A DNA stretch of 43,195 nucleotides from Nocardia sp. GTDB lineage: Bacteria; Actinomycetota; Actinomycetes; Mycobacteriales; Mycobacteriaceae. Position 1 is the first letter of the stretch. The number at the start of each line of letters is the position of its first letter. The position numbers and the translations under genes were made by a program. Of the stretch, positions 16,510 to 24,353 are shown piece by piece. The notes under the pieces were generated by a model. It saw only the letters and a program-made list of their open reading frames with translations. It did not search any database and had not been told where the DNA came from. Location: the NCBI RefSeq assembly GCF_025465275.1, contig NZ_JAODNK010000003.1, positions 1 through 43,195 on the forward strand, read 5' to 3'.

Positions 16510-17388
16510 ATGGCTGCGCGTATCCCCGGTTTCGACTATCAGCGTGTCGCCGTCGCGGAGGGCGTCACCCTCAATGTCGCGGTCGCCGGTTCCGGCAGCC
16601 CGATCGTGCTGCTGCACGGCTTCCCGCAGACCCACCTGATGTGGCGGCACGTGGCCGCGGATCTGGCCGCCGATCACACCGTCATCTGCCCGGATCTGCG
16701 CGGCTACGGTGACAGCGACAAACCCGCCGACACCGATGGCGAGACGTACTCCAAACGCACGATGGGCAACGATATCGTCGCTCTCGCAGCGGCTTTCGGC
16801 CACGAGCGTTTTATGCTGGCCGGGCACGACCGCGGAGCGCTGGTCGCCATCCGCACGGCCTTGGACCACCCGGAGCGCGTGACCCGCCTAGCGTCACTCG
16901 ACGTCCTGCCGACCCTCGACATGTGGGATGTCATGCACGGAGCCAGCGCGGCAATCGGCTTCCACCTGTATCTCATGGCCCAGCCGGTGGGCCTGCCCGA
17001 ACAACTCATCGGTGCGAGCCCCGACGCCTTCTTCGGACATTTCCTGGATATCTGGACCCGCGATCCACAGGCCATCCCCGCCGATATCCGGGACGCATAC
17101 CTGCGGGCCTGCCGGGAGGCGGTTCCGTCGATCGTCGCCGACTACCGCGCCTCGGCCGGGATCGATGTGGATCACGACCGTATCGACCGGGCAGCGGGCA
17201 ATACCCTGCCCATGCCCGTGACTGTCCTGCAGCAGGATTGGGGATCCTTCCTCGGCTTCGACGCCGGCGCGCTGTGGAGTGCGTGGGCCCCCGATCTCAC
17301 ACACGAGACGGTCACCTGTGGTCACTTCATGGCCGAAGAGTCTCCCGCCGAAATCGTCCGCGCGCTGCGGGAACTGGCGCAGCGCTAG
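16510..17388 (+). CDS. Alpha/beta hydrolase related to haloacetate dehalogenases / epoxide hydrolases
   Basis: A 292-residue alpha/beta hydrolase with the oxyanion motif HGFPQ, RGYGDSDKP, nucleophile Asp107 in GHDRG, acid Asp131 and His272 in GHFMAEE. This is the triad of haloacetate dehalogenases and epoxide hydrolases. However, the second substrate arginine and the halide tryptophan of fluoroacetate dehalogenase are replaced: Leu111 stands where Arg is expected and Leu153 follows His152 where Trp is expected. Defluorination is therefore doubtful. ATG 16510 is preceded by GAGAGG, which favours it over the open frame upstream. The gene is divergent from the SARP regulator and ends with a 4-base overlap with the convergent TetR gene. 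Confidence 0.85.
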   Translation: MAARIPGFDYQRVAVAEGVTLNVAVAGSGSPIVLLHGFPQTHLMWRHVAADLAADHTVICPDLRGYGDSDKPADTDGETYSKRTMGNDIVALAAAFGHERFMLAGHDRGALVAIRTALDHPERVTRLASLDVLPTLDMWDVMHGASAAIGFHLYLMAQPVGLPEQLIGASPDAFFGHFLDIWTRDPQAIPADIRDAYLRACREAVPSIVADYRASAGIDVDHDRIDRAAGNTLPMPVTVLQQDWGSFLGFDAGALWSAWAPDLTHETVTCGHFMAEESPAEIVRALRELAQR

Positions 17389-17972
17389 TCGCGCAGTTCG
17401 AGGCGCCGGACCATCGTGACCAAGCCCGATCGCATAGCCGCCGGGTCTTCGGCGTCGGCTCCCAGCAGCATTCGGACCACCTGGGGTACGGAGAACCACC
17501 AGGCGGCGAGGGCAGCCACCGCGTACAGCAGATAGCCCGCCGGCACGTCATCGGGAAGTGCGCCCGCGCGCTGGGCGGCCGCCAGCGACGCCACCTTCTC
17601 GGCGTAGTGGGAGGCGCGAGCAGACTCCGCCGGTAGCTCGCCGCCCTGCGCCTGCAGCCCCTCCCAGTGCAGCAGCCGCAGGAATTGGGGGTGGGTGCGG
17701 TGGTAGTCGAAGACGTGCCCCGCGTACTCGGCAAGGTCTCCCGCCTTGTCCGCGGAGAGTGGGCTGGCGGCGGCGAGCTGGGCCAGCTGGTCGGTGAGCA
17801 CGGCCTCGAACAGGCCCTGCTTATCGCCGAAGTACTGGTAGATGCGCTCCTTGTTGATGCCTGCGCGGGCCGCGATCGCCGCGACACGGGCGCCGTCGGG
17901 CCCGCGCTCGGCGAACTCCTGCACCGCGGCCTCCAGCAGCCGCCGCTTGGTTCCTTCGGTATCCCACGCCAT
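17385..17972 (-). CDS. TetR family regulator, probable repressor of the adjacent ilvD gene
   Basis: A 195-residue TetR protein. The helix-turn-helix covers about residues 8-55: TKRRLLEAAVQEFAERGPDG, VAAIAARAGINKERIYQYF and GDKQGLFEAVL. The C-terminal part is helical, with HRTHPQFLRLLHWEGL and an AWWFSVPQVVRML segment that recalls TetR_C domains of this subclass. It is divergent from the ilvD-type gene. Two perfect 14-bp palindromes lie in the 99-base gap, one next to each start, which strongly suggests that it represses itself and ilvD. The effector is unknown; a sugar acid or branched-chain intermediate is a guess. Confidence 0.9.
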   Translation of the reverse strand: MAWDTEGTKRRLLEAAVQEFAERGPDGARVAAIAARAGINKERIYQYFGDKQGLFEAVLTDQLAQLAAASPLSADKAGDLAEYAGHVFDYHRTHPQFLRLLHWEGLQAQGGELPAESARASHYAEKVASLAAAQRAGALPDDVPAGYLLYAVAALAAWWFSVPQVVRMLLGADAEDPAAMRSGLVTMVRRLELRD

Positions 17973-17992
17973 GGGGTCTATCCAACCATCTC

Positions 17993-18006
17993 CAACCGTG
18001 CGGTTG
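17993..18006. promoter_or_regulatory. Operator palindrome 1, CAACCGTGCGGTTG
   Basis: A 6+2+6 inverted repeat, 20 bp upstream of the TetR start. It is the exact reverse complement of operator 2, and both are flanked by CTC and C. An extra CAACC half-site lies at about 17983-17987. Confidence 0.85.
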
Positions 18007-18034
18007 CGGATTAGCCATCCGGTGTGGCAAACTC

Positions 18035-18048
18035 CAACCGCACGGTTG
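18035..18048. promoter_or_regulatory. Operator palindrome 2, CAACCGCACGGTTG
   Basis: It is identical to operator 1 read on the other strand. Its centre is 42 bp from operator 1, four turns of the helix, so two dimers would sit on one face of the DNA. It lies 23 bp before the ilvD ATG and would block transcription when bound. Confidence 0.85.
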
Positions 18049-18071
18049 CAATTACTGCGGGAGGTGGCGTC

Positions 18072-19925
18072 ATGCCGGAATTGCGTTCACGCACGGTCAC
18101 GCACGGCCGGAATATGGCAGGAGCTCGCGCGCTCATGCGGGCCAGCGGAGTGCCGTCAGCGGATATCGGCCGCAAACCGGTGATCGCGATCGCCAATAGC
18201 TTCACCGAGTTCGTGCCCGGGCACACCCACCTGCAACCGGTCGGGCGAATCGTCTCCGAGGCCGTGCGCGCGGCCGGGGGAATTCCGCGCGAGTTCAATA
18301 CGATTGCCGTCGACGACGGAATCGCCATGGGGCACGGCGGAATGCTGTACTCACTGCCGTCCCGGGACCTGATCGCGGACTCCATCGAGTACATGGTGAA
18401 CGCGCACTGCGCGGACGCTCTGGTGTGTATCTCCAACTGCGACAAGATCACTCCTGGCATGCTCATGGCCGCCATGCGGCTCAATATCCCGACGGTCTTC
18501 GTCTCCGGCGGCCCGATGGAAGGCGGCAAAGCCGTGCTCGTGGACGGGACCGTGCGCAGCCGGCTGGATCTCATCGTCACCATGTCCGAGGCCGTGTCAC
18601 CGCTGGTGTCGGACGAGGATATGGAGCTCATCGAGGAGAACGCCTGTCCCACCTGCGGTTCCTGCGCCGGGATGTTCACCGCGAACTCGATGAACTGCCT
18701 CGCCGAAGCACTGGGGCTGGCCTTGCCCGGCAATGGCACCACCCTGGCCACCCACACCGCGCGCCGCGATCTGTACGAAGCAGCCGGGCGCACGGTGATG
18801 GAAGTGACCCGCCGCTACTACGACGAGGACGACGCCCGCGTGCTGCCGCGTAACCTCGCTTCCCGCAAGGCATTCGACAACGCCATGGCGCTGGACCTGG
18901 CGATGGGCGGGTCCACCAATACGGTGCTGCATCTGCTCGCCGCCGCCCAGGAGGCCGGGCTGGACTACACCCTCGTCGATATGGAGAAGATGTCACTGCA
19001 GGTGCCGTGCCTCTGCAAGGTCGCACCGAACGGCGACTACCTGATCGAGGATGTGCACCGCGCGGGCGGCATCCCCGCGATCCTCGGCGAGCTGGATCGC
19101 GCCGGGCTGCTGCACCGCGATGTGTTTGCGGTGCACGCGGATTCGCTCAGCGAGTGGCTGGCCGAATGGGATGTCCGCAGCGGCACCGCTTCCCCTCAGG
19201 CTATGGAACTGTTCCACGCCGCACCGGGCGGAAAGCGCTCCGCCACAGCATTTTCGCAGTCGGAGCGATGGCATTCACTCGACACCGACGCGGCCGAGGG
19301 CTGCATCCGCGATCACGCCCACGCACATTCGACCGACGGCGGCCTGGCAGTGCTGCGCGGCAACCTCTCCCCCGACGGCGCGGTGGTGAAATCCGCCGGA
19401 GTGGCAGCGCACATGCATACGTTCACCGGGCCGGCGGTGGTGGTCGAATCACAGGAGGACGCGGTCGACGCCATCCTCTCGAAGCGATTGCAGCCCGGCG
19501 ATGTGCTAGTGATTCGATACGAAGGGCCGCGTGGCGGGCCGGGAATGCAGGAGATGCTCTATCCCACTTCGTATCTCAAGGGACGCGGGCTGGCCGGGCA
19601 GTGCGCACTGGTGACCGATGGGCGGTTCTCCGGTGGGTCATCCGGGCTGTCGGTCGGGCATGTGTCGCCGGAGGCCGCTGCAGCTGGGCCATTGGCGCTG
19701 GTTCAGGATGGCGACGCTGTGACCATCGATATCCCTTCCCGGAGTATCACGCTGCATGTCGATGAGGGCGAGTTGACTGAGCGACGAAAGGCATTGGAGG
19801 CCGGGAGTGGGTACCGGCCGAAGGCTCGGGAACGGCAAGTGTCGGTCGCCCTTCGGACGTACGCATTGCTGGCTACATCTGCTGACCGTGGTGCGGTTCG
19901 GGATGTGGAGAAGCTCGCGGGGTAG
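18072..19925 (+). CDS. ilvD: Dihydroxy-acid dehydratase, IlvD/Edd family
   Basis: A 617-residue Fe-S dehydratase very close to E. coli/Streptomyces-type IlvD over its length. It begins with [17 protein letters not shown], then [19 protein letters not shown] (Asp81 metal region), [11 protein letters not shown] (Cys123) and [19 protein letters not shown] (Cys192, Cys195, Cys198), and ends in [20 protein letters not shown]. IlvD converts 2,3-dihydroxy acids to 2-keto acids in valine, isoleucine and pantothenate synthesis. GGGAGG at 18059 fixes ATG 18072. A dedicated divergent TetR and the lack of other ilv genes nearby suggest a regulated paralogue, perhaps catabolic, rather than the housekeeping enzyme; that is inference. 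Confidence 0.92.
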   Translation: MPELRSRTVTHGRNMAGARALMRASGVPSADIGRKPVIAIANSFTEFVPGHTHLQPVGRIVSEAVRAAGGIPREFNTIAVDDGIAMGHGGMLYSLPSRDLIADSIEYMVNAHCADALVCISNCDKITPGMLMAAMRLNIPTVFVSGGPMEGGKAVLVDGTVRSRLDLIVTMSEAVSPLVSDEDMELIEENACPTCGSCAGMFTANSMNCLAEALGLALPGNGTTLATHTARRDLYEAAGRTVMEVTRRYYDEDDARVLPRNLASRKAFDNAMALDLAMGGSTNTVLHLLAAAQEAGLDYTLVDMEKMSLQVPCLCKVAPNGDYLIEDVHRAGGIPAILGELDRAGLLHRDVFAVHADSLSEWLAEWDVRSGTASPQAMELFHAAPGGKRSATAFSQSERWHSLDTDAAEGCIRDHAHAHSTDGGLAVLRGNLSPDGAVVKSAGVAAHMHTFTGPAVVVESQEDAVDAILSKRLQPGDVLVIRYEGPRGGPGMQEMLYPTSYLKGRGLAGQCALVTDGRFSGGSSGLSVGHVSPEAAAAGPLALVQDGDAVTIDIPSRSITLHVDEGELTERRKALEAGSGYRPKARERQVSVALRTYALLATSADRGAVRDVEKLAG

Positions 19926-19960
19926 CGAGAAGGCAAGTAGACAAAGAGAACCGCACAGCC

Positions 19961-20008
19961 GGTGTCTGTGCGGCACAGACCTGATAACCGTTGTGCCGCC
20001 CAGACACC
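19961..20008. terminator. Long hairpin between convergent ilvD and thiolase genes
   Basis: Arms 19961-19976 and 19993-20008 pair over 16 bp with one mismatch (T19969 with C20000) around a 16-base loop. The first arm can instead form a shorter perfect hairpin GTCTGTGC-G-GCACAGAC at 19964-19980, so two exclusive structures exist. There is no T-run. A bidirectional terminator is the likely role. Confidence 0.6.
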
Positions 20009-20021
20009 CGCTGTGCGATCC

Positions 20022-20064
20022 CCGGCACCTGACGGTTTCTATGCCGAAACGGTCGGTGCACCGG
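20022..20064. terminator. Second imperfect hairpin in the same gap
   Basis: GACGGTTTC and GAAACGGTC (one mismatch) flank the loop TATGCC at 20040-20045. The arms extend outward, with small bulges, to CCGG on both sides. Together with the hairpin at 19961 it fills the 221-base convergent gap. Confidence 0.5.
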
Positions 20065-20146
20065 GGCTTCTTGCATCCGAAGCAGAGTTGGTCCGGTTCT
20101 TGAGAACAAGACACGAAAGACGAAGACTCGGTTTGGTTTTTCGGTG

Positions 20147-21370
20147 TTAGGTGCTGCGTTTCTCGACGATGAATCCGGCCACTGTTGTTGTGCTACCGCC
20201 GATATTCAGTGTTGCCACTCTCGACGCGCCATCAACCTGGTACTCCCCTGCCTGTCCGGTGACTTGCTTGTATCCATCGAAAAGCATCCGAGTTCCTGTG
20301 GCCCCCACAGGATGACCGATGCCTATCAATCCACCGCCGGGGTTGATGGGTAGACTGCCGCTGCGCGCTATGTCGCCTGATTCGATCGCCTTCCAGCTCT
20401 CACCCGGCGGGGTGAGGCCCAGATGGTCGATGGCCACGTACTCCGACATGGAGAAGCAATCATGCACCTCTACCGCATCCACGTCGGTGATATCTCCGAA
20501 CCCGGCACGGCCTAAGGCGTCGTGGATTGCGCCGCGGATATGAGGGAAGACGTAGGGCTCCTCGGCGGACATACTCAGCTTCTGTGCGAGCGACAGCCCA
20601 ACGGTTCGATGTCCCCAGCCGGAGATGGTCGCCCGGCGACTCTCCTGGAAGTCGTTATGGCGCTCCAGGAATCGGTCCGAAACCAGAACCACCGCGGCGG
20701 CGCCGTCGGTCATCTGACTGCAATCCTGACGCCGCAACGGGCCTGCTACCAGCGGGTTGGCGGTGTCGTCGGAGGTGAAACTTTCTGGCGTGTACTTCCA
20801 TTCGCGGGTCTGGGCCAGTGGGTTCAGGCGGGCGTTGGTGATATTGAGCTCGCTGATGGCGTGCAGGTGGGCGGGGTCCAGGCCGTAGCGCCGGTCGTAT
20901 TCCTCGGCAATGGCCGCGAACATGGTGGGCCAGACCAGGTCCGTGTCCTGGGCCTCGTGGCCGGTCCATGCGGCTGCGCCCATGTAGGCGGCGGCCTGGT
21001 TGCCGGGGACAGTTTTCTCCAGCTCGGCGCCGATGACCAGGGCGCAGTCGTAGCGGCCCGATTCGAGGTCGGACATTGCTGCCAGTATCGCCATGCTCCC
21101 GGAGGCGCACGCGGCCTCGTGGCGGGTGGACGGGATGCCCCAGAGCTCGGGGAGGACGGTGGCGGGCATACCGCCCAGGTGTCCCTGGCCGGTGAAGAGC
21201 TGGCCGAAGGCGTTGCCTACGTGGATCACTTCGATATCGGCCGGGTTGATGTGGGTGGATTCCAGGGTTTGTTCGATGACGGTGCGGATCAGTGCGTCGA
21301 AGCCGAGGCCCGCGCGATGCCAGTTGACGGCGAAATCCGTTTGGCTGCCGCCGAGGATGTGGACGGACAT
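20147..21370 (-). CDS. SCP2-type thiolase family protein, last gene of the carotenoid-oxygenase operon
   Basis: A 407-residue thiolase-fold protein. Acylated Cys88 is in EAACASGS, then HDCF at 303-306, and GHPVGATG at 352-359 supplies the active-site His. HDCF is the mark of SCP2-type thiolases, where its Cys replaces the C-terminal CxG cysteine. Accordingly, the C-terminal motif reads TLNIGG. A thiolytic cleavage of a 3-ketoacyl-CoA, or a related condensation, is expected. It lies 28 bases after the acyl-CoA synthetase gene and is fifth in the operon. It ends at a convergent hairpin-filled gap with ilvD. The partner enzymes for hydration and dehydrogenation are not in the operon. Confidence 0.9.
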   Translation of the reverse strand: MSVHILGGSQTDFAVNWHRAGLGFDALIRTVIEQTLESTHINPADIEVIHVGNAFGQLFTGQGHLGGMPATVLPELWGIPSTRHEAACASGSMAILAAMSDLESGRYDCALVIGAELEKTVPGNQAAAYMGAAAWTGHEAQDTDLVWPTMFAAIAEEYDRRYGLDPAHLHAISELNITNARLNPLAQTREWKYTPESFTSDDTANPLVAGPLRRQDCSQMTDGAAAVVLVSDRFLERHNDFQESRRATISGWGHRTVGLSLAQKLSMSAEEPYVFPHIRGAIHDALGRAGFGDITDVDAVEVHDCFSMSEYVAIDHLGLTPPGESWKAIESGDIARSGSLPINPGGGLIGIGHPVGATGTRMLFDGYKQVTGQAGEYQVDGASRVATLNIGGSTTTVAGFIVEKRST

Positions 21371-21398
21371 TAGGACTCCTGAATGATGTTGTGACGGT

Positions 21399-23144
21399 TC
21401 ATAGTTGGTCGCGCAGTTCGCGGCGGAGCAATTTGCCGACCGGGTTGCGTGGGAGGGTTTCGACGATTTCGAGGCGCTCCGGGAGCTTGAACGAGGCCAC
21501 TTCGCGGGAACGCAGATGTGTGACCAGGTCTGCGAGGGTGACGGTGGTTCCGGGCTTGGGAACTACGAAGGCGCAGCACTTTTCGCCGAGCACCTCGTCC
21601 GGGTAGCCGACTATGGCGATATCGGCGACGGCCGGGTGGTCGGAGAGCAGGCCTTCGATTTCTGCGGGGGCGATGTTCATCCCGCCTCGAATGATGATCT
21701 CTTTCACGCGATCCACGAAGCGCAGGTATCGGCCGCCTTCACCGCACAGTTCGAAAACGTCTCCGCTGCACAGGTATCCCTCCTCATCGAAGGGCTCGGT
21801 GGTTGCGGTGCCCGGTAGGTAGCCGCCGAACACAGCAGGGCCGCGCATGCGGAGTTCTCCTCGGTCGCCCAGCGTCGTGACTGTCTCTCCCGTGATGACG
21901 TCGACCAGCTTCACGGCCGTGCGCTCGGCCAGCCGGGTTGACCACTGCACGCCGGGAGCACCGTAGTGCGGCAGATGTTGCGCTCGCACAGTCGGATCCG
22001 GGATATCCGCCGGTGCGCCGAGCAGGCTCACGCCCTCATTCGAGCCGAAGAAGTTGAGGACGTGGATGCCGAGTTCCTCCTGCCAGCGGCGGACTACGGG
22101 CGGCGGTAGCGGCGCGCCTCCTGAGCCGACGGTAAGCAGGGACGACAGGTCCGCTCGGGCACGCAGGGTCTCGTTCTGCAACAGCATGGTCAACAGGGCG
22201 GGCGGCATGCTGGTGTGCGTGACCCGGTGTTCGGCGATCTGCCGGAAGAAGACGGACAGGTCCAGGGGGTGGTGCTGGACCAGATGGCCGCCGGCGAGCA
22301 GCCAGGGCAGGAAGGCTCCGGCGAATCCGGCCATGTTCACCATGGGAAAGGGGTTGAGTACCACTGAGTCCGGGGTGATGCCGAGGCCGTCCTGGACGCT
22401 CCGGGCCACTGCCAGCCAGTCGCCGTGACAGCGTGGGATGCCCTTGGGCGCGGCCTCGGTGCCGCTGGTCCAGCAGACGGTGATCCGGTCGTTCACGGTC
22501 ACTTTCAGCGCGAGTTCGTAGTCACGCATGCGGGTGCGGGCCGGCAGGTCCGCGGGATCGCCCAGTGCCACAGACTCTTCCGGGATGCCGGGACCGAAGG
22601 CGAAGACGGTGGCATCGCTGTCCATTACCGCGAGTGCCTCCCGCGCCAGCTCACGGCCGGAGAGTGCACCGGCGGTGATGATCGCATCGGCCTCTGTAGC
22701 AGCGACAATGCCGGAGATTTCATGCCTGCGGTAGGAGGCGGGCATGGGTGTGGCCACCGCGCCCAGCCGCCACAGCGCGAGGTAGGTGGCTGTCAGTGCG
22801 ACCGAGTTGGGTAGCAGGACCGCCACCGTGTCACCCTGGCGGATGCCATTGGCGAACAGGACTGTCGCGATATCGATTACGTGGTCGTCGAGGCCCTGCC
22901 AGGTCAGGGTGCGCGGTTGGGCGCCGGACAGTTCTTCCAGGTTCGCCGGGTCGGTGATCGCGGGGTCATCGGGGGCTGAGACGACGCGGCGGCGGAAGAT
23001 TTCCGGGATCGTCTCGCCCTCCCACCAGCCGCGCTCGAGGTACCCGCGGACGGTGCCCTCCGGGTGGCAGGGGCGTACCGGGTGGCGGGTGCGGCCCGCA
23101 CGGCGGGTGCTGGCAATCGGTGCGGGAGCGGATGATTCGGCCAT
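21399..23144 (-). CDS. AMP-dependent acyl-CoA synthetase
   Basis: A 581-residue ANL-superfamily ligase. The P-loop is WTSGTEAAPKG at 225-235, a variant of TSGTTGxPKG with Thr-Gly replaced by Glu-Ala. FFGSNEG (365-371) is the aromatic/GxxE core motif, SGD at 460-462 binds AMP ribose, and the catalytic Lys571 is in NPVGKLLRREL. It should activate a carboxylic acid to its CoA ester with ATP. The amino end has about 30 extra residues rich in Arg and Pro (PVRPCHPEGTVRGYLERGWW). It is preceded by a thiolase gene (24-base gap) and followed by a second thiolase gene, so it probably activates an acid derived from the dioxygenase and LLM steps. The substrate class cannot be read. Confidence 0.92.
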   Translation of the reverse strand: MAESSAPAPIASTRRAGRTRHPVRPCHPEGTVRGYLERGWWEGETIPEIFRRRVVSAPDDPAITDPANLEELSGAQPRTLTWQGLDDHVIDIATVLFANGIRQGDTVAVLLPNSVALTATYLALWRLGAVATPMPASYRRHEISGIVAATEADAIITAGALSGRELAREALAVMDSDATVFAFGPGIPEESVALGDPADLPARTRMRDYELALKVTVNDRITVCWTSGTEAAPKGIPRCHGDWLAVARSVQDGLGITPDSVVLNPFPMVNMAGFAGAFLPWLLAGGHLVQHHPLDLSVFFRQIAEHRVTHTSMPPALLTMLLQNETLRARADLSSLLTVGSGGAPLPPPVVRRWQEELGIHVLNFFGSNEGVSLLGAPADIPDPTVRAQHLPHYGAPGVQWSTRLAERTAVKLVDVITGETVTTLGDRGELRMRGPAVFGGYLPGTATTEPFDEEGYLCSGDVFELCGEGGRYLRFVDRVKEIIIRGGMNIAPAEIEGLLSDHPAVADIAIVGYPDEVLGEKCCAFVVPKPGTTVTLADLVTHLRSREVASFKLPERLEIVETLPRNPVGKLLRRELRDQL

Positions 23145-23168
23145 GTGGTTCCCTAGGACTCGTAGTTC

Positions 23169-24353
23169 TCAGGACAGACGACGCAGGACCACAGCGGAAC
23201 CCAGGCCCAGTGCGGCGGGGATCGTCACCAGCGCATATTCGCCGTCGCAGCGCCGCAGGGCATCCAGCGCTTGCGCGATGAGAATGCCGCCCGACGCACC
23301 GAGTGGATGACCTACCGCGACCGCACCACCCGACGGATTCACCCGTGCTGGATCGAGATTCAGTGCACGGGTCAGCAGTAGGGGTGTTACCGCGAAGGAT
23401 TCGTTGACCTCCACCACATCGAGGTCGGCGGCGGTGATTCCGGCTCGGCGCAGAGCGGTGCGGGCAGCCGTCACAGGTGCGGTCAGCAGGGGTGAGCGAA
23501 CAGCCGTTTGAGCGGTTCCGGCGATGGCGGCCACCGGACTTCGGCCAAGTGTGCGAGCCGCCTGGGCATTGCCCAGCAGTACTGCTGACGCGCCGTCCGC
23601 GAGCTGAGGTGCGGTGCCAAGCGTGTGCAGCCCGGCGGCCGGACGAGGTGCGTCGGGTAAGCGGCGAGCAACTCGCTCCCAGGAGGGGTCTTCACCGAAC
23701 AGCGCGGGTAATGCGGCGAAGGCTTCGACAGTGGCGTCCGGGCGTGCGCCCTCATCAGCAGCGAGCAACAATGTTCCGCCCTTGCGAACCGGGATCACCC
23801 GATCGGAAATGGCTGCGACACTGGCTCTTCGGTGTGATTGCACGGCGTAAGCGTCGAGTTCCGCGCGGGTAATGCCGTGCGCGGCGGCTGTGAGATCCGC
23901 TGAGACACCGATGGTGACAAAACCGGTGCGCTCCCCCAGGTCATTGTCGGCGGCAATGGCGGGCCGGTCGGACAGCATCGGCACACGTGACATCGATTCC
24001 ACGCCACCGGCAATCATGATGTCCGCATATCCGGCGGCAATGCGCGCTGCAGCGCTCTCCACCGCGTCCAATCCCGAGCAACACAGCCGAGACACCACTC
24101 CGCCGGGGACCGAATCCGGCCAGCCCGCCCACAATCCGGCGGCACGGGCGACATCACCGCCCTGCTCTCCGACGGCCGTGCTCACCCCGACGATGATGTC
24201 GTCGACGGATTCCGGTGGGCACGAACGCTTCTCCAAAGCGGAGAGCAACTGGCCGAACAGTTCATAGGGCGGCACGTCGGCGAGGATGCCGCCGGCTTTG
24301 CGCACTCGGCCACGAGGTAGTCGGACAGCGTCGTAGATGTAGGCCTCAGTCAT
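23169..24353 (-). CDS. Thiolase family protein with a missing C-terminal catalytic cysteine
   Basis: A 394-residue thiolase. The acyl-acceptor region reads SRLCCSGLDAV (Cys91 aligned to the nucleophile), then GGVESMSRVP, NESFA near the C-terminal half, and GHPLGASGG with the active His. The second catalytic cysteine, normally in a CxGGG motif close to the end, is absent: the segment reads TIPAALGLGSA, with Pro379 at that position. Unlike the SCP2-type paralogue in this operon, there is no HDCF motif to replace it. Activity may be altered or limited to condensation/transfer. Its start overlaps the LLM gene end by 8 bases, so translation is coupled. Confidence 0.87.
   Translation of the reverse strand: MTEAYIYDAVRLPRGRVRKAGGILADVPPYELFGQLLSALEKRSCPPESVDDIIVGVSTAVGEQGGDVARAAGLWAGWPDSVPGGVVSRLCCSGLDAVESAAARIAAGYADIMIAGGVESMSRVPMLSDRPAIAADNDLGERTGFVTIGVSADLTAAAHGITRAELDAYAVQSHRRASVAAISDRVIPVRKGGTLLLAADEGARPDATVEAFAALPALFGEDPSWERVARRLPDAPRPAAGLHTLGTAPQLADGASAVLLGNAQAARTLGRSPVAAIAGTAQTAVRSPLLTAPVTAARTALRRAGITAADLDVVEVNESFAVTPLLLTRALNLDPARVNPSGGAVAVGHPLGASGGILIAQALDALRRCDGEYALVTIPAALGLGSAVVLRRLS

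Noticed and set aside
18024..18071. GTG 18024 as the ilvD start
   Set aside because: It would place operator 2 inside the coding region. ATG 18072 has GGGAGG at the right distance and matches the known amino end MPELRS.
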